Assembly (NCBI GenBank): GCA_014804485.1
Contig: JAAUZT010000052.1
Span: 1-45,577 of the forward strand
DNA from: Lachnospiraceae bacterium
GTDB lineage: Bacteria > Bacillota > Clostridia > Lachnospirales > Lachnospiraceae
DNA: 45,577 nt
Direction of reading: 5' to 3'
The notes beneath the pieces are model-generated. The model had not been told where the DNA came from and did no database searches. It worked only from the letters and a program-made list of their open reading frames with translations. How positions within the stretch are numbered: position 1 is the stretch's first letter; the number at the start of each line of letters is the position of its first letter. Of the stretch, positions 25,557 through 33,916 are shown piece after piece. The translations under genes and the position numbers were made by a program.

Positions 25557-26765
25557 ATGAGAAAGAGAAATAGACGTGTCATGATATGGCTGATTTTCAT
25601 AGGGCTGTTAGTATTATATGGCTGTGGCTCTCCGTCTTCCGGTTATAAGCCGGAACCGAAGACGCAGGCGGAGACAGAAGCAGATTCCGCGGACGGGGCG
25701 GAATCCAATCTGATCCATGATCACAGCATGGAACTTGAGTACGCCGAGAACTTCACGGTAGATTACTATGAGGGCGGATATACTTTGCTTACGACAACCA
25801 TGGACGGTGCGCGGTTTTTGATCGTGCCGGAAGGCAAGGAGACACCGGAGAACTTAGATATAGGAGGTCGGGAAGAAACAGATAAAGATGTGGTAGTGCT
25901 GAAACGTCCGATCAAGGATATATATCTGGTGGCATCTTCGGCAATGGACATGTTCGTTGCATTGAACGGTCTGGATGCGATCACTTTTTCGGGACAAAAG
26001 GCAGACGGCTGGTACATAGAAGCGGCAAGAGAAGCAATGGAAAAAGGCGATCTTCTCTATGCGGGCAAATACAACAAACCGGACTATGAGCTGATCGTCT
26101 CAGGGAACTGTTCCCTTGCCATAGAAAATATGATGATCTCCCATGCTCCTGAGGTAGTGGAGAAGCTGGAGGATTTCGGAATCCCTGCCATGATCGAGTA
26201 TTCCAGTTATGAGGCTCACCCTTTAGGCAGAGTGGAGTGGGTAAAATTCTACGGTGCGCTTCTCGGAAAGGAAGAGGAAGCGGAGAGGATATTTAAAGCA
26301 CAGGCGGTTGTTCTTAATAAGGTGAGCGGCGATGAACGGACAGATCAAACGGTAGCTTTCTTTTTTATCACGTCAAATGGGCTGGTGCAGGTGCGGCAGT
26401 CCTCCGACTATGTCCCGAAAATGATAGAGATTGCGGGCGGAAAATATGTTTTTGAGAACTTAGGCGATCCTGAGACAAGGCGCTCTACCATGAATATGCA
26501 GGTGGAGGAGTTTTATGCCGGCGCAAAAGATGCGGATTTCCTGATCTACAACAGTTCCATCGACGGCGGGGTTGCAAGTGTGGAAGCGCTTCTGGATAAA
26601 TGTGAAGCCTTGGCGGATTTTAAGGCTGTGAAAGAAGGAAATGTCTGGTGTACAACAAACGATATGTATCAGCAGTCTCTCTCCATCGGGTATCTGATTG
26701 AGGATATCCATGGGATGATACGGGGAGAGACCGAGGATATGCATTATCTTTTTCATTTGGAATAG
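25557..26765 (+). CDS. ABC transporter substrate-binding lipoprotein, BtuF/FecB family
   Basis: This 402-residue protein has a signal peptide with lipobox LYGC (Cys23), a charged linker, and a periplasmic-binding class III fold typical of iron-siderophore, heme and corrinoid receptors (VVLKRPIKDIYLVASSAMD, then DYELIVSGNCSLAIE, GIPAMIEYSSYEAHPLGR and VEWVKFYGALLGKEEEAE). The likely cargo is a corrinoid, cobalt complex or tetrapyrrole, because the gene lies in a B12-riboswitch operon between a chelatase and a FecCD permease; the ligand cannot be read from the sequence. ATG chosen six bases after AGGTGGG. Confidence 0.87.
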   Translation: MRKRNRRVMIWLIFIGLLVLYGCGSPSSGYKPEPKTQAETEADSADGAESNLIHDHSMELEYAENFTVDYYEGGYTLLTTTMDGARFLIVPEGKETPENLDIGGREETDKDVVVLKRPIKDIYLVASSAMDMFVALNGLDAITFSGQKADGWYIEAAREAMEKGDLLYAGKYNKPDYELIVSGNCSLAIENMMISHAPEVVEKLEDFGIPAMIEYSSYEAHPLGRVEWVKFYGALLGKEEEAERIFKAQAVVLNKVSGDERTDQTVAFFFITSNGLVQVRQSSDYVPKMIEIAGGKYVFENLGDPETRRSTMNMQVEEFYAGAKDADFLIYNSSIDGGVASVEALLDKCEALADFKAVKEGNVWCTTNDMYQQSLSIGYLIEDIHGMIRGETEDMHYLFHLE

Positions 26766-26818
26766 AGACAGGCTGCATACGCCCGAAGCAGCACTAAGAG
26801 AAAGGCAGCGTAATTAAT

Positions 26819-27838
26819 ATGCGTGAAAACAGGAAATACAGATATATTGCAGCCTTTATTTTACTTATCCTCTGTACCGTGTTCTTTTTTATCCTGAATG
26901 TATGTATCGGGAGTGTCACAATTGCGCTGTCGGATATCGTAAGGACACTGACCGGCAGAGTGAGCAACGAGACGTTTACGAGGATTTTGTGGGATATCCG
27001 GCTTCCGAGGGCGGTGGCTGTTCTGATTCTCGGCGGGGCGCTTGCGCTTGCGGGATATCTTTTGCAGACTTTTTTCGGTAATCCGATTGCGGGACCGTTT
27101 GTGCTCGGAATTTCTTCGGGAGCTAAAATGGTGGTGGCGCTTATGATGGTCTTCCTTATGGGGCGGTCAGTCAGGGTGACATCGGCGGATATGATCCTTG
27201 GGGCGTTTATCGGGGCGATGGTGTCCATGGGATTCGTGCTTTTGATGTCGCGCAGGGTAAACAGCATGTCAATGTTAGTCGTCAGCGGAGTCATGATCGG
27301 CTACATCTGTTCGGCGATTACGGAACTGGTCGTGACTTTTGCAAATGACGCAGATATTGTAAATCTTCACAACTGGTCGAGGGGGAGCTTTTCAGGGATG
27401 ACGTGGGAGAATGTTAAGGTTATGTCGGTGGTGGTAGCTGTAGTATTTATCGCGGTGTTTCTGATGTCGAAACCACTCGGCGCCTATCAGATGGGAGACG
27501 CATATGCTCGGAATGTGGGAGTGAACCTTAGGCTTTTGCGGGTGTGCATCGTGATTTTTTCCAGTATTTTATCAGCCTGTATCGTGGCGTTTGCAGGTCC
27601 GATCTCCTTTGTCGGTATTGCGGTGCCGCATTTGGTCAAGAAGCTCCTTAACTCGACGGAACCGATTCGGATGATACCTGCCTGCTTCCTGGGCGGAAGT
27701 GTTTTCTGTCTGTTTTGTGATCTGCTGGCAAGGATGATGCTTGCGCCGACAGAACTGAGTATCAGCACGGTGACGGCTGTTTTCGGGGCACCGGTAGTGC
27801 TTTGGATCATAACGAAGCGTAAGAAAACTCATGTGTAG
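26819..27838 (+). CDS. FecCD/BtuC-family ABC transporter permease
   Basis: This 339-residue membrane protein is predicted to have 9-10 membrane segments. Family motifs are RLPRAVAVLILGGALALAG, then GNPIAGPFVLGISSGA, the cytoplasmic coupling segment KPLGAYQMGDAYARNVGVN, and GPISFVGIAVPHLVKKL. It would form the channel for the preceding lipoprotein's ligand. The next gene starts inside or just after its stop. The ribosome site is weak (AAAGG at a distance), so translation may depend on upstream genes. Confidence 0.92.
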   Translation: MRENRKYRYIAAFILLILCTVFFFILNVCIGSVTIALSDIVRTLTGRVSNETFTRILWDIRLPRAVAVLILGGALALAGYLLQTFFGNPIAGPFVLGISSGAKMVVALMMVFLMGRSVRVTSADMILGAFIGAMVSMGFVLLMSRRVNSMSMLVVSGVMIGYICSAITELVVTFANDADIVNLHNWSRGSFSGMTWENVKVMSVVVAVVFIAVFLMSKPLGAYQMGDAYARNVGVNLRLLRVCIVIFSSILSACIVAFAGPISFVGIAVPHLVKKLLNSTEPIRMIPACFLGGSVFCLFCDLLARMMLAPTELSISTVTAVFGAPVVLWIITKRKKTHV

Positions 27839-27851
27839 ACGGGATGAGAAC

Positions 27852-28640
27852 ATGACAAATTACTATTTTTCTACGAAAAAGATGTGTGTGGGGCATGATA
27901 ATAAGCCTCTGATACGGGAAATGGAGATTGCATTGCAAAAAGGGGAGATCCTAAGCCTGATCGGACCTAACGGAGCAGGGAAATCTACGGTCCTAAAGAG
28001 CATTGCGGGGCAGCTTAAGCTGATCGGAGGAACGGTATACATCGGGGACGGTGTTTTATCCGGGATGAAAGCGGATGAACTGGCCAGGAAAATGTCAGTG
28101 GTATTTACGGAGAAGATCAAGGCGGAAATGAAAAGCTGTCGGGATGTGGTGGCGACAGGGCGGTATCCTTATACCGGATGGTTCGGAATATTGTCAGGAG
28201 AGGATGAACGGATCGTCGATGAGGTGATGGAGCTTACCCATGTCGCGGATATAGGAGAACAGGATTTTAACAGAATAAGCGACGGACAGAAGCAGAGGGT
28301 AATGCTGGCGCGGGCAATCTGCCAGGAGCCGGAGATCGTGATACTGGATGAACCTACTTCTTATCTGGACGTCAAATACAAACTGGAATTTCTATCCATA
28401 TTGCAGGAAATGCGGGATAAGAAAGGGCTTACCGTTATCATGTCGCTGCATGAACTGGAACTCGCAAGGATCGTTTCCGATAAGATACTTTGTCTGAAAG
28501 GGGAATATACGGAGCGGTTCGGTACGCCGGAGGAGGTATTCGAATCGGATTTTATAGAGCGGCTGTTTGATATCAGGGAAGAGGAATTTGCGGCAAACGG
28601 GAGGATGCTTGCGTATATCAGGCAGATCGGGAAAATTTAG
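27852..28640 (+). CDS. ABC transporter ATPase, FecE/BtuD family
   Basis: This 262-residue protein shows Walker A GPNGAGKST, a Q-loop region, the signature ISDGQKQRVMLARAI (SDGQK in place of SGGQ), Walker B VILDEPTSYLD, and the switch histidine in MSLHELE. It powers the FecCD-type permease encoded just upstream. ATG 27852 chosen; another at 27831 overlaps the permease gene. Variation of the signature loop is modest and compatible with function. Confidence 0.93.
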   Translation: MTNYYFSTKKMCVGHDNKPLIREMEIALQKGEILSLIGPNGAGKSTVLKSIAGQLKLIGGTVYIGDGVLSGMKADELARKMSVVFTEKIKAEMKSCRDVVATGRYPYTGWFGILSGEDERIVDEVMELTHVADIGEQDFNRISDGQKQRVMLARAICQEPEIVILDEPTSYLDVKYKLEFLSILQEMRDKKGLTVIMSLHELELARIVSDKILCLKGEYTERFGTPEEVFESDFIERLFDIREEEFAANGRMLAYIRQIGKI

Positions 28641-28655
28641 AATGGAGTAAATTGT

Positions 28656-30137
28656 ATGGCAAAAGTCATTATGGTGCAGGGAACCATGTCCGGTGCGGGA
28701 AAAAGTCTTCTTGTGGCGGGGCTGTGCAGGATCATGAGAAGGGACGGCTATCGGACGGCACCCTTTAAATCACAGAATATGGCGCTTAATTCTTTTATTA
28801 CGGAAGAGGGACTGGAAATGGGGAGAGCGCAGGTCATGCAGGCGGAGGCGGCAGGGATCAGGCCGGCAGTCTGTATGAATCCGATTCTGTTAAAGCCGAC
28901 GGATCATATCGGTTCGCAGGTGATCGTTAATGGGCGTGTGATCGGGAACATGAGTGCGAGAGAATACTTTTCTTATAAGAAGAAACTGATTCCCGATATC
29001 AGGAATGCATTCCGCAAGCTTGAGGAATTGGCGGATATCATTGTCATTGAAGGAGCGGGAAGCCCGGCGGAGATCAATCTGCGGGAAAATGATATCGTCA
29101 ACATGGGCATGGCGGATATGGTGGACGCACCGGTGCTTCTCGTGGGCGATATCGACAGGGGAGGCGTATTTGCACAGCTTCTGGGGACTTTGATGCTGCT
29201 TTCGGAGGAGGAAAAGAAAAGGGTAAAAGGGCTTGTCATCAATAAGTTCAGGGGTGACAAGACTTTGCTTGATCCGGGGATTGAGATATTGGAGGCAAAA
29301 GGCGGCATTCCGGTAAGCGGCGTGATTCCGTATATGGATATCGCTTTGGAAGATGAAGACAGTCTGACAGCGCGTTTCGACAGAAGTGAGAGGGGTATTA
29401 TTGATATAGCGGTCATCCGTTATCCGAGGATATCCAATTTCACGGATTTTAATATATTCGAGCAGATACCGGGAGTGTCTGTACGTTACGTGGATTCGGT
29501 GATGAAGCTGGGTACTCCGGACATGATCTTCTTGCCCGGCAGCAAGAATACGATGAGTGATCTGCAATGGATGCGTGGGAGTGGATTGGAGAGAGCCGTT
29601 ATGAAAATGGCGGGAAAGATTCCGATCTGCGGTATATGCGGAGGCTATCAGATGTTGGGCAGACAGATTTCCGACCCGGAGGGAGTGGAGTCCGGCGGCA
29701 CGGTAGACGGAATGGGACTGCTTCCCGTTACAACGCAGCTGCAGGATGAAAAGGTACGGCGGCAGGTGCAGGGCACAATCGACAGGACAGAGGGGATATT
29801 CTCTGTGCTTTCGGGACTTAGCTTTGAAGGATATGAGATCCATATGGGGAGAACTACGCAGACAGGCGGGGAGCAGATTTTCTGCTGCGGAGAAAATGAT
29901 GTGTACGGCACCTATATCCATGGCATATTTGATAAAGGTGAGACGGCATCGGCACTGGTCAAGGCGCTGGCAAAGAATAAGGGTGTTGATGTAAAGGGCA
30001 GCAGCTGTATGGAGAATGCAGTGTGTACGGATTACAGGACTTTTAAGGAACAACAGTACGATAAACTGGCCGATATTATGTCTGCATATCTGAACATGGA
30101 GGAAATATATGGAATGCTTCGGGAAGCATGCCTGTGA
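28656..30137 (+). CDS. cbiP: Cobyric acid synthase (glutamine-hydrolysing)
   Basis: This 493-residue enzyme amidates adenosylcobyrinic acid a,c-diamide at four carboxylates to cobyric acid. N-terminal dethiobiotin-synthetase-like ATPase: [18 protein letters not shown] and [14 protein letters not shown]-terminal class I glutamine amidotransferase-like domain: FLPGSKNT, nucleophile cysteine in [18 protein letters not shown], and the histidine of GTYIHGIFD. Length is typical. A synonym is cobQ. A GGAG lies seven bases before the ATG. Confidence 0.96.
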   Translation: MAKVIMVQGTMSGAGKSLLVAGLCRIMRRDGYRTAPFKSQNMALNSFITEEGLEMGRAQVMQAEAAGIRPAVCMNPILLKPTDHIGSQVIVNGRVIGNMSAREYFSYKKKLIPDIRNAFRKLEELADIIVIEGAGSPAEINLRENDIVNMGMADMVDAPVLLVGDIDRGGVFAQLLGTLMLLSEEEKKRVKGLVINKFRGDKTLLDPGIEILEAKGGIPVSGVIPYMDIALEDEDSLTARFDRSERGIIDIAVIRYPRISNFTDFNIFEQIPGVSVRYVDSVMKLGTPDMIFLPGSKNTMSDLQWMRGSGLERAVMKMAGKIPICGICGGYQMLGRQISDPEGVESGGTVDGMGLLPVTTQLQDEKVRRQVQGTIDRTEGIFSVLSGLSFEGYEIHMGRTTQTGGEQIFCCGENDVYGTYIHGIFDKGETASALVKALAKNKGVDVKGSSCMENAVCTDYRTFKEQQYDKLADIMSAYLNMEEIYGMLREACL

Positions 30138-30195
30138 CGGGGATGAGAGAAGGGCTTATGACAATGGAAGCAAAAGTCGTTGCAGGAGAGAATTA

Positions 30196-31245
30196 TTGTC
30201 AGAATATACTGTAGATACGCCCGATGAGAAAATATACGGCAAGGTGTTGCAGAACTGGGATGGGATTGCGAAACCCCTTGACGGAATGGGAAGATTTGAA
30301 ACCATCATCGCGAGGATCGGTGCGATTATGGGGACGGATGAGATTGATCTGGCAAAAAAAGCGGTTATTATCATGTGTGCGGATAACGGAATCGTAGAAG
30401 AGGGAATCAGTCAGTCGGGGCAGGAGGTTACTGCGGCGGTGGCAAGGCAGATGGGGAAAGGCCTGTCCTGTGTGGGAAGAATGGCGGTTTCTATCGGTGC
30501 AGACACGATTCCCATAGATATCGGCATGAATTGTCAAGCTCCCATTCAGGGAGTGCTTGATCGGAAAATCCGCTGTGGGACAAGGAATTTCAAGAAAGAG
30601 CCCGCCATGACTGAGGAGGAGACGGTTCAGGCCATTATGACGGGGATAGAGGCGGTTGCAGTCTGTAGAGACGAAGGATACCGCATTCTTGCCACAGGGG
30701 AGATGGGAATCGGCAATACGACCACAAGCAGCGCGGTGGCAGCAGCGTTACTACAATGCGATGCGGACACCGTAACCGGGAGAGGCGCAGGACTTAGTGA
30801 TGAGAAGCTTGTGTATAAGCGACAGATCATTGCAGAAGCCATCGAAAAATATGAGCTTGCCGGAGCAGATCCTTTTCGGATTCTGATGACGGTAGGGGGA
30901 TTGGATATTGCGGGACTTGCAGGGGTATGCATCGGTGGCGCGCTTTATCATATCCCCGTTGTGCTGGACGGCGTGATCAGCATGACGGCGGCGCTTCTTG
31001 CCGATCGGATCGTGCCGGGGACGGCAAAGTATCTGATCGCCTCTCATAAGGGCAAAGAGCCGGCGGTCGAAGTGCTTATGAAGGAGTTAGGTGCAGAGCC
31101 TGTCATAGACGGGAAGATGGCATTGGGAGAGGGCACGGGAGCAGTCATGATGATGGCGCTTATAGATATGGCGTTGTGTATCTATCACGGAAGGACTTTG
31201 TTTTCGGATATCCGGGTGGAGCAGTATGAGAGGTATTTCGGATGA
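30196..31245 (+). CDS. cobT: Nicotinate-nucleotide-dimethylbenzimidazole phosphoribosyltransferase
   Basis: This 349-residue enzyme activates the lower-ligand base by making alpha-ribazole phosphate. The family's motifs are present: KPLDGMGRFE, CADNGIVEEGISQSGQEVT, GEMGIGNTTTSSAV, DTVTGRGAGLSDEKL, and the catalytic glutamate near the C-terminus in LGEGTGAVM. A TTG start at 30196, five bases after AGGAGAG, gives the usual length. The ATG at 30109 would add 29 unusual basic/acidic residues and overlap cbiP. It overlaps cobU by four bases. Confidence 0.93.
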   Translation: MSEYTVDTPDEKIYGKVLQNWDGIAKPLDGMGRFETIIARIGAIMGTDEIDLAKKAVIIMCADNGIVEEGISQSGQEVTAAVARQMGKGLSCVGRMAVSIGADTIPIDIGMNCQAPIQGVLDRKIRCGTRNFKKEPAMTEEETVQAIMTGIEAVAVCRDEGYRILATGEMGIGNTTTSSAVAAALLQCDADTVTGRGAGLSDEKLVYKRQIIAEAIEKYELAGADPFRILMTVGGLDIAGLAGVCIGGALYHIPVVLDGVISMTAALLADRIVPGTAKYLIASHKGKEPAVEVLMKELGAEPVIDGKMALGEGTGAVMMMALIDMALCIYHGRTLFSDIRVEQYERYFG

Positions 31246-31829
31246 TGGTTTTGGTAATCGGAGGGAGCGGGAGTGGGAAGTCTGCGTATGCGGAGAAAGC
31301 GGCGGATTCCTTTTTTAAAGAAAATAATGTGGCTGCTCTGTCAGCTCCGCGAAGCGACATGGCGGGAAGTATGAAAAAATATTATCTCGCGACCATGCAG
31401 ATCCTTGATGAAGAGGGACGTAAGAAGGTCGAAAGACACAGAAGGTTAAGAGACGGAAAAGGATTTGTTACGATAGAGCAGCCCACGGATATCTGCAGGG
31501 CGCTTGATCGGATGGAAACAGGAGAGAGAACTGTGCTCCTGGAGTGTATTTCCAATCTTGCGGCAAATGAGATGTTCTCTGGAGAAGAAGCCGTGGCGGA
31601 GAAGGAAGTTGTTGACAAGATCATAAGTGAAATTGAAGTATTGCAAAGAGGGACAACACATTTTGTTGTAGTGAGCAACAATGTGTTTGAGGACGGAATC
31701 AATTATGAGGAAGCTACTATGGCATATATTCGAGTTATGGGAGCCGTGAATCGGGAACTTGCCACGATGGCGGATCGGGTTGTGGAAGTGGTGGCAGGAA
31801 TTCCGATTATGATAAAAGAGCAGGATTAG
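31242..31829 (+). CDS. cobU: Adenosylcobinamide kinase / adenosylcobinamide-phosphate guanylyltransferase
   Basis: This 195-residue protein has the P-loop VIGGSGSGKSAYAE, the GMP-accepting histidine region VERHRRLRD, LLECISNLAANEMF, and a C-terminal segment VSNNVFEDG...MGAVNRELATMADRVVEVVAGIP like CobU. It phosphorylates adenosylcobinamide and attaches GMP to it in nucleotide-loop assembly. The usual VSNEVGxGIVP segment is altered to VSNNVFEDGIN. Starts within the cobT stop (ATGATG). A second, shorter cobU-like gene follows. Confidence 0.9.
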   Translation: MMVLVIGGSGSGKSAYAEKAADSFFKENNVAALSAPRSDMAGSMKKYYLATMQILDEEGRKKVERHRRLRDGKGFVTIEQPTDICRALDRMETGERTVLLECISNLAANEMFSGEEAVAEKEVVDKIISEIEVLQRGTTHFVVVSNNVFEDGINYEEATMAYIRVMGAVNRELATMADRVVEVVAGIPIMIKEQD

Positions 31830-31841
31830 GAAAAGGCCGAG

Positions 31842-31864
31842 GTTGAAAGAAAAGCGTTTTCAAC
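31842..31864 (+). other. Intra-operon hairpin upstream of the short cobU-like gene
   Basis: GTTGAAA (31842-31848) pairs with TTTCAAC (31858-31864) around a nine-base loop, in a 76-base gap. There is no T-run beyond four bases. It may be a processing or pausing site. Confidence 0.4.
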
Positions 31865-31905
31865 TATTGGTTTGAGTCAGATAAAGGAAACGGATGGGCT
31901 AAAAA

Positions 31906-32289
31906 ATGAGATTGGTGATAGGCGGATATGCGCAGGGGAAATTAGATTATGTGCTTGAAAAGTATCATCTGCGGGAAAATATGGTGTGGGACGGTCATCT
32001 GCCGGCAGATGAGGCAGGACAGGCAGGTACGGTGGTCATTAATCATTTGCACCACTGGGTAAAACGGCGTATTTTGGAGGGTGGATGTCCGGAAGAGGAA
32101 ATTCTGTCATTTGCAGAGAAGTTCAGTGACTGCATTATGATCAGCGATGAGATCGGAAACGGAATCGTACCGGTCGATCCCACGGAGAGGGAATACAGAG
32201 AGCGTATGGGAAAGATTCTTATACGGCTTGCGGACATGGCGGAAGGGGTAGAACGGGTGATATGCGGAATCGGACAGACCATCAAGTGA
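31906..32289 (+). CDS. Short CobU-like protein with altered P-loop
   Basis: This 127-residue protein aligns by eye with both ends of CobU. The N-terminus (VIGGYAQGKLDYV) keeps the G-x4-GK frame but has Leu in place of the Ser/Thr that binds Mg-nucleotide. The C-terminus (ISDEIGNGIVPVDPTEREY, then GKILIRLADMAEGVERVICGI) matches the canonical VSNEVGxGIVP region better than the full-length cobU gene beside it does. About 50-60 residues of the middle, including the usual HRxxR stretch, are missing. It has its own AAAGGA site, ATG and stop, and no frameshift is seen. Its role is unknown; it may partner with cobU or be a minimal guanylyl- or kinase-like subunit. Confidence 0.75.
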   Translation: MRLVIGGYAQGKLDYVLEKYHLRENMVWDGHLPADEAGQAGTVVINHLHHWVKRRILEGGCPEEEILSFAEKFSDCIMISDEIGNGIVPVDPTEREYRERMGKILIRLADMAEGVERVICGIGQTIK

Positions 32290-32888
32290 CATTGGTGTTT
32301 ATACGGCATGGGGCGACAAAGGCGAATAAGGAACACAGATATTTAGGGAGAACGGATGAGGGACTTTCGGAGGAAGGGATTGGAGAGTTGTTATCCTACC
32401 AAAGGCAGGGCAGCTATCCGAATGTTGACTGTCTGTTCACCAGTCCCATGAAAAGATGTCTGGAAACGGCGCGTATTCTCTATCCGAATCTGCATCCGAC
32501 AGTGATTCCGGAGTGGGCGGAAACAGATTTCGGACAATTTGAATATAAGAATTATGAAGAATTAAAAGGCGATCCGCTATATCAGGCGTGGATCGACAGC
32601 GGCGGTACACTGCCTTTTCCGGGCGGGGAGAACCGGGAGGAGTTTATTGCACGATGCGACAAAGGTTTTCTTAAGATATGCAATGAGCTGCGTCGGGAAG
32701 AATCTGCGACGGCAGGGATTATTGTTCACGGCGGTACGATTATGGCGCTGCTTAGTAAGTATTGTGGCGGCGATTATTACGATTATCAGGTGGAAAACGG
32801 CGGCGGATACATATGCCGGATGAAAGGATGGGGAGAAGGAACAATATGCGATACCATATTATTGCATTTTTTGCCGGATTCCTGTTAG
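32262..32888 (+). CDS. cobC: Alpha-ribazole phosphatase, histidine phosphatase family
   Basis: This 208-residue histidine-phosphatase (phosphoglycerate-mutase fold) protein has FIRHGATKANKEHRYLG, FTSPMKRCLETA, ETDFGQFEYKNYEEL, and the second histidine in IIVHGGTIMALL. In cobalamin operons such proteins dephosphorylate alpha-ribazole-5'-phosphate or adenosylcobalamin-5'-phosphate. It starts inside the previous gene; ATG 32262 is used, but GTG 32286, overlapping the previous stop codon as GTGA, is equally plausible. Its 3' end overlaps cbiB. Confidence 0.9.
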   Translation: MRNRTDHQVTLVFIRHGATKANKEHRYLGRTDEGLSEEGIGELLSYQRQGSYPNVDCLFTSPMKRCLETARILYPNLHPTVIPEWAETDFGQFEYKNYEELKGDPLYQAWIDSGGTLPFPGGENREEFIARCDKGFLKICNELRREESATAGIIVHGGTIMALLSKYCGGDYYDYQVENGGGYICRMKGWGEGTICDTILLHFLPDSC

Positions 32889-33916
32889 ACATGGTTTTCG
32901 GAGATCCTTATTTTCTGCCGCATCCGGTCAGACTTATCGGGAAACTGATAGCCGGAACGGAAAAGAGGTTGCGGGGAAGTGAAGCCAATAAGGCGGTAAA
33001 AACAGGGCAGAGCAAAAGCGGAAAGGCGACCGGGGTATGTCAGGGAATCATACTCGTGGCGGTTGTAATCATTTGTGTTGAATTGGTTGTATTTTGTCTC
33101 TTATCGGCGGCGTACCTGCTGCACCCGTACATGGGAACGGCGCTGGAAACGCTTATGACATATCAGACTCTTGCGGGCAAATGCCTGAAGGTCGAGAGTA
33201 TGAAAGTTTATCAATGCCTGAAAGAGGGAGATTCGGAACAAGCAAGAGCGGCAGTCTCCATGATCGTGGGCAGAGATACGGATTGTCTGGATGAGGAAGG
33301 GATAGCGAAGGCGGCGATAGAGACCGTGGCGGAGAATACTTCTGATGGGGTGATTGCGCCGATGTTGTATCTGGCTCTCGGCGGTCCCGTACTCGGTTTT
33401 TTCTATAAAGCAGTCAATACGATGGATTCCATGGTCGGATATAAGAATGAAACCTACTTGTATTTTGGCAGGGCAGCGGCGAAGCTGGATGATTTAGTAA
33501 ATTTCATTCCGGCGAGGATCAGCGCTTATCTGATGATTGCCGTGGTGTTTCTTATGGGTGGGAATTCTATAGGGAAATGTTTTTGGGGAAACAGTGATTC
33601 GTCGGATTGCTATTCTGCAAGAAGAGCGGTTACCGTCTATCGAAGGGATCGAAGGAAACACGCAAGCCCGAATTCCGCCCAGACAGAGTCGGTGTGTGCC
33701 GGGGCGCTCGGTATCAGGCTTGCGGGCGATGCAGTCTATTTTGGTAAAAGAGTGTCAAAGCCATATATCGGAGATGCGCTTCGTAAGGTGGAATATGAGG
33801 ATATCAGGCGTGCCAACAGGCTGATGTACGGGACAGCGTGGCTGTGCGAAATCTTGTGCCTTGGCGGTATGATCCTATGCAGTTGTATTCTATATGGAGG
33901 CTCCTTATGGCAATGA
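32846..33916 (+). CDS. cbiB: Adenosylcobinamide-phosphate synthase, CbiB
   Basis: This 356-residue membrane protein attaches aminopropanol phosphate to adenosylcobyric acid. Its motifs are DMVFGDPYFLPHPVRLIG, AAIETVAENTSDGVIAPMLY, then FYKAVNTMDSMVGYKN, RRDRRKHASPNSAQTESV, and AGALGIRLAGDAVYFGK. There are several predicted membrane helices. The ATG follows GGGAGAAGGA. It overlaps cobC by 43 bases at its start and cobD by 10 bases at its end, tight packing that suggests translational coupling. Confidence 0.94.
   Translation: MRYHIIAFFAGFLLDMVFGDPYFLPHPVRLIGKLIAGTEKRLRGSEANKAVKTGQSKSGKATGVCQGIILVAVVIICVELVVFCLLSAAYLLHPYMGTALETLMTYQTLAGKCLKVESMKVYQCLKEGDSEQARAAVSMIVGRDTDCLDEEGIAKAAIETVAENTSDGVIAPMLYLALGGPVLGFFYKAVNTMDSMVGYKNETYLYFGRAAAKLDDLVNFIPARISAYLMIAVVFLMGGNSIGKCFWGNSDSSDCYSARRAVTVYRRDRRKHASPNSAQTESVCAGALGIRLAGDAVYFGKRVSKPYIGDALRKVEYEDIRRANRLMYGTAWLCEILCLGGMILCSCILYGGSLWQ

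Noticed and set aside
28890-30053. Long antisense open frame (387 codons) opposite cbiP
   Set aside because: Cysteine- and histidine-rich shadow with no motifs; cbiP on the plus strand is clear over its whole length.
31906-32289. Short cobU-like gene as a frameshifted pseudogene fragment
   Set aside because: It has its own ribosome site, start and stop, keeps both ends of the CobU fold, and no neighbouring frame supplies the missing middle part.
33560-33690. Possible frameshift in cbiB, where the sequence looks unusual (GGNSIGKCFWGNSDSSDCY)
   Set aside because: The conserved RRDRRKHASPNS and AGALGIRLAG motifs follow in the same frame, so the variable stretch is a loop.
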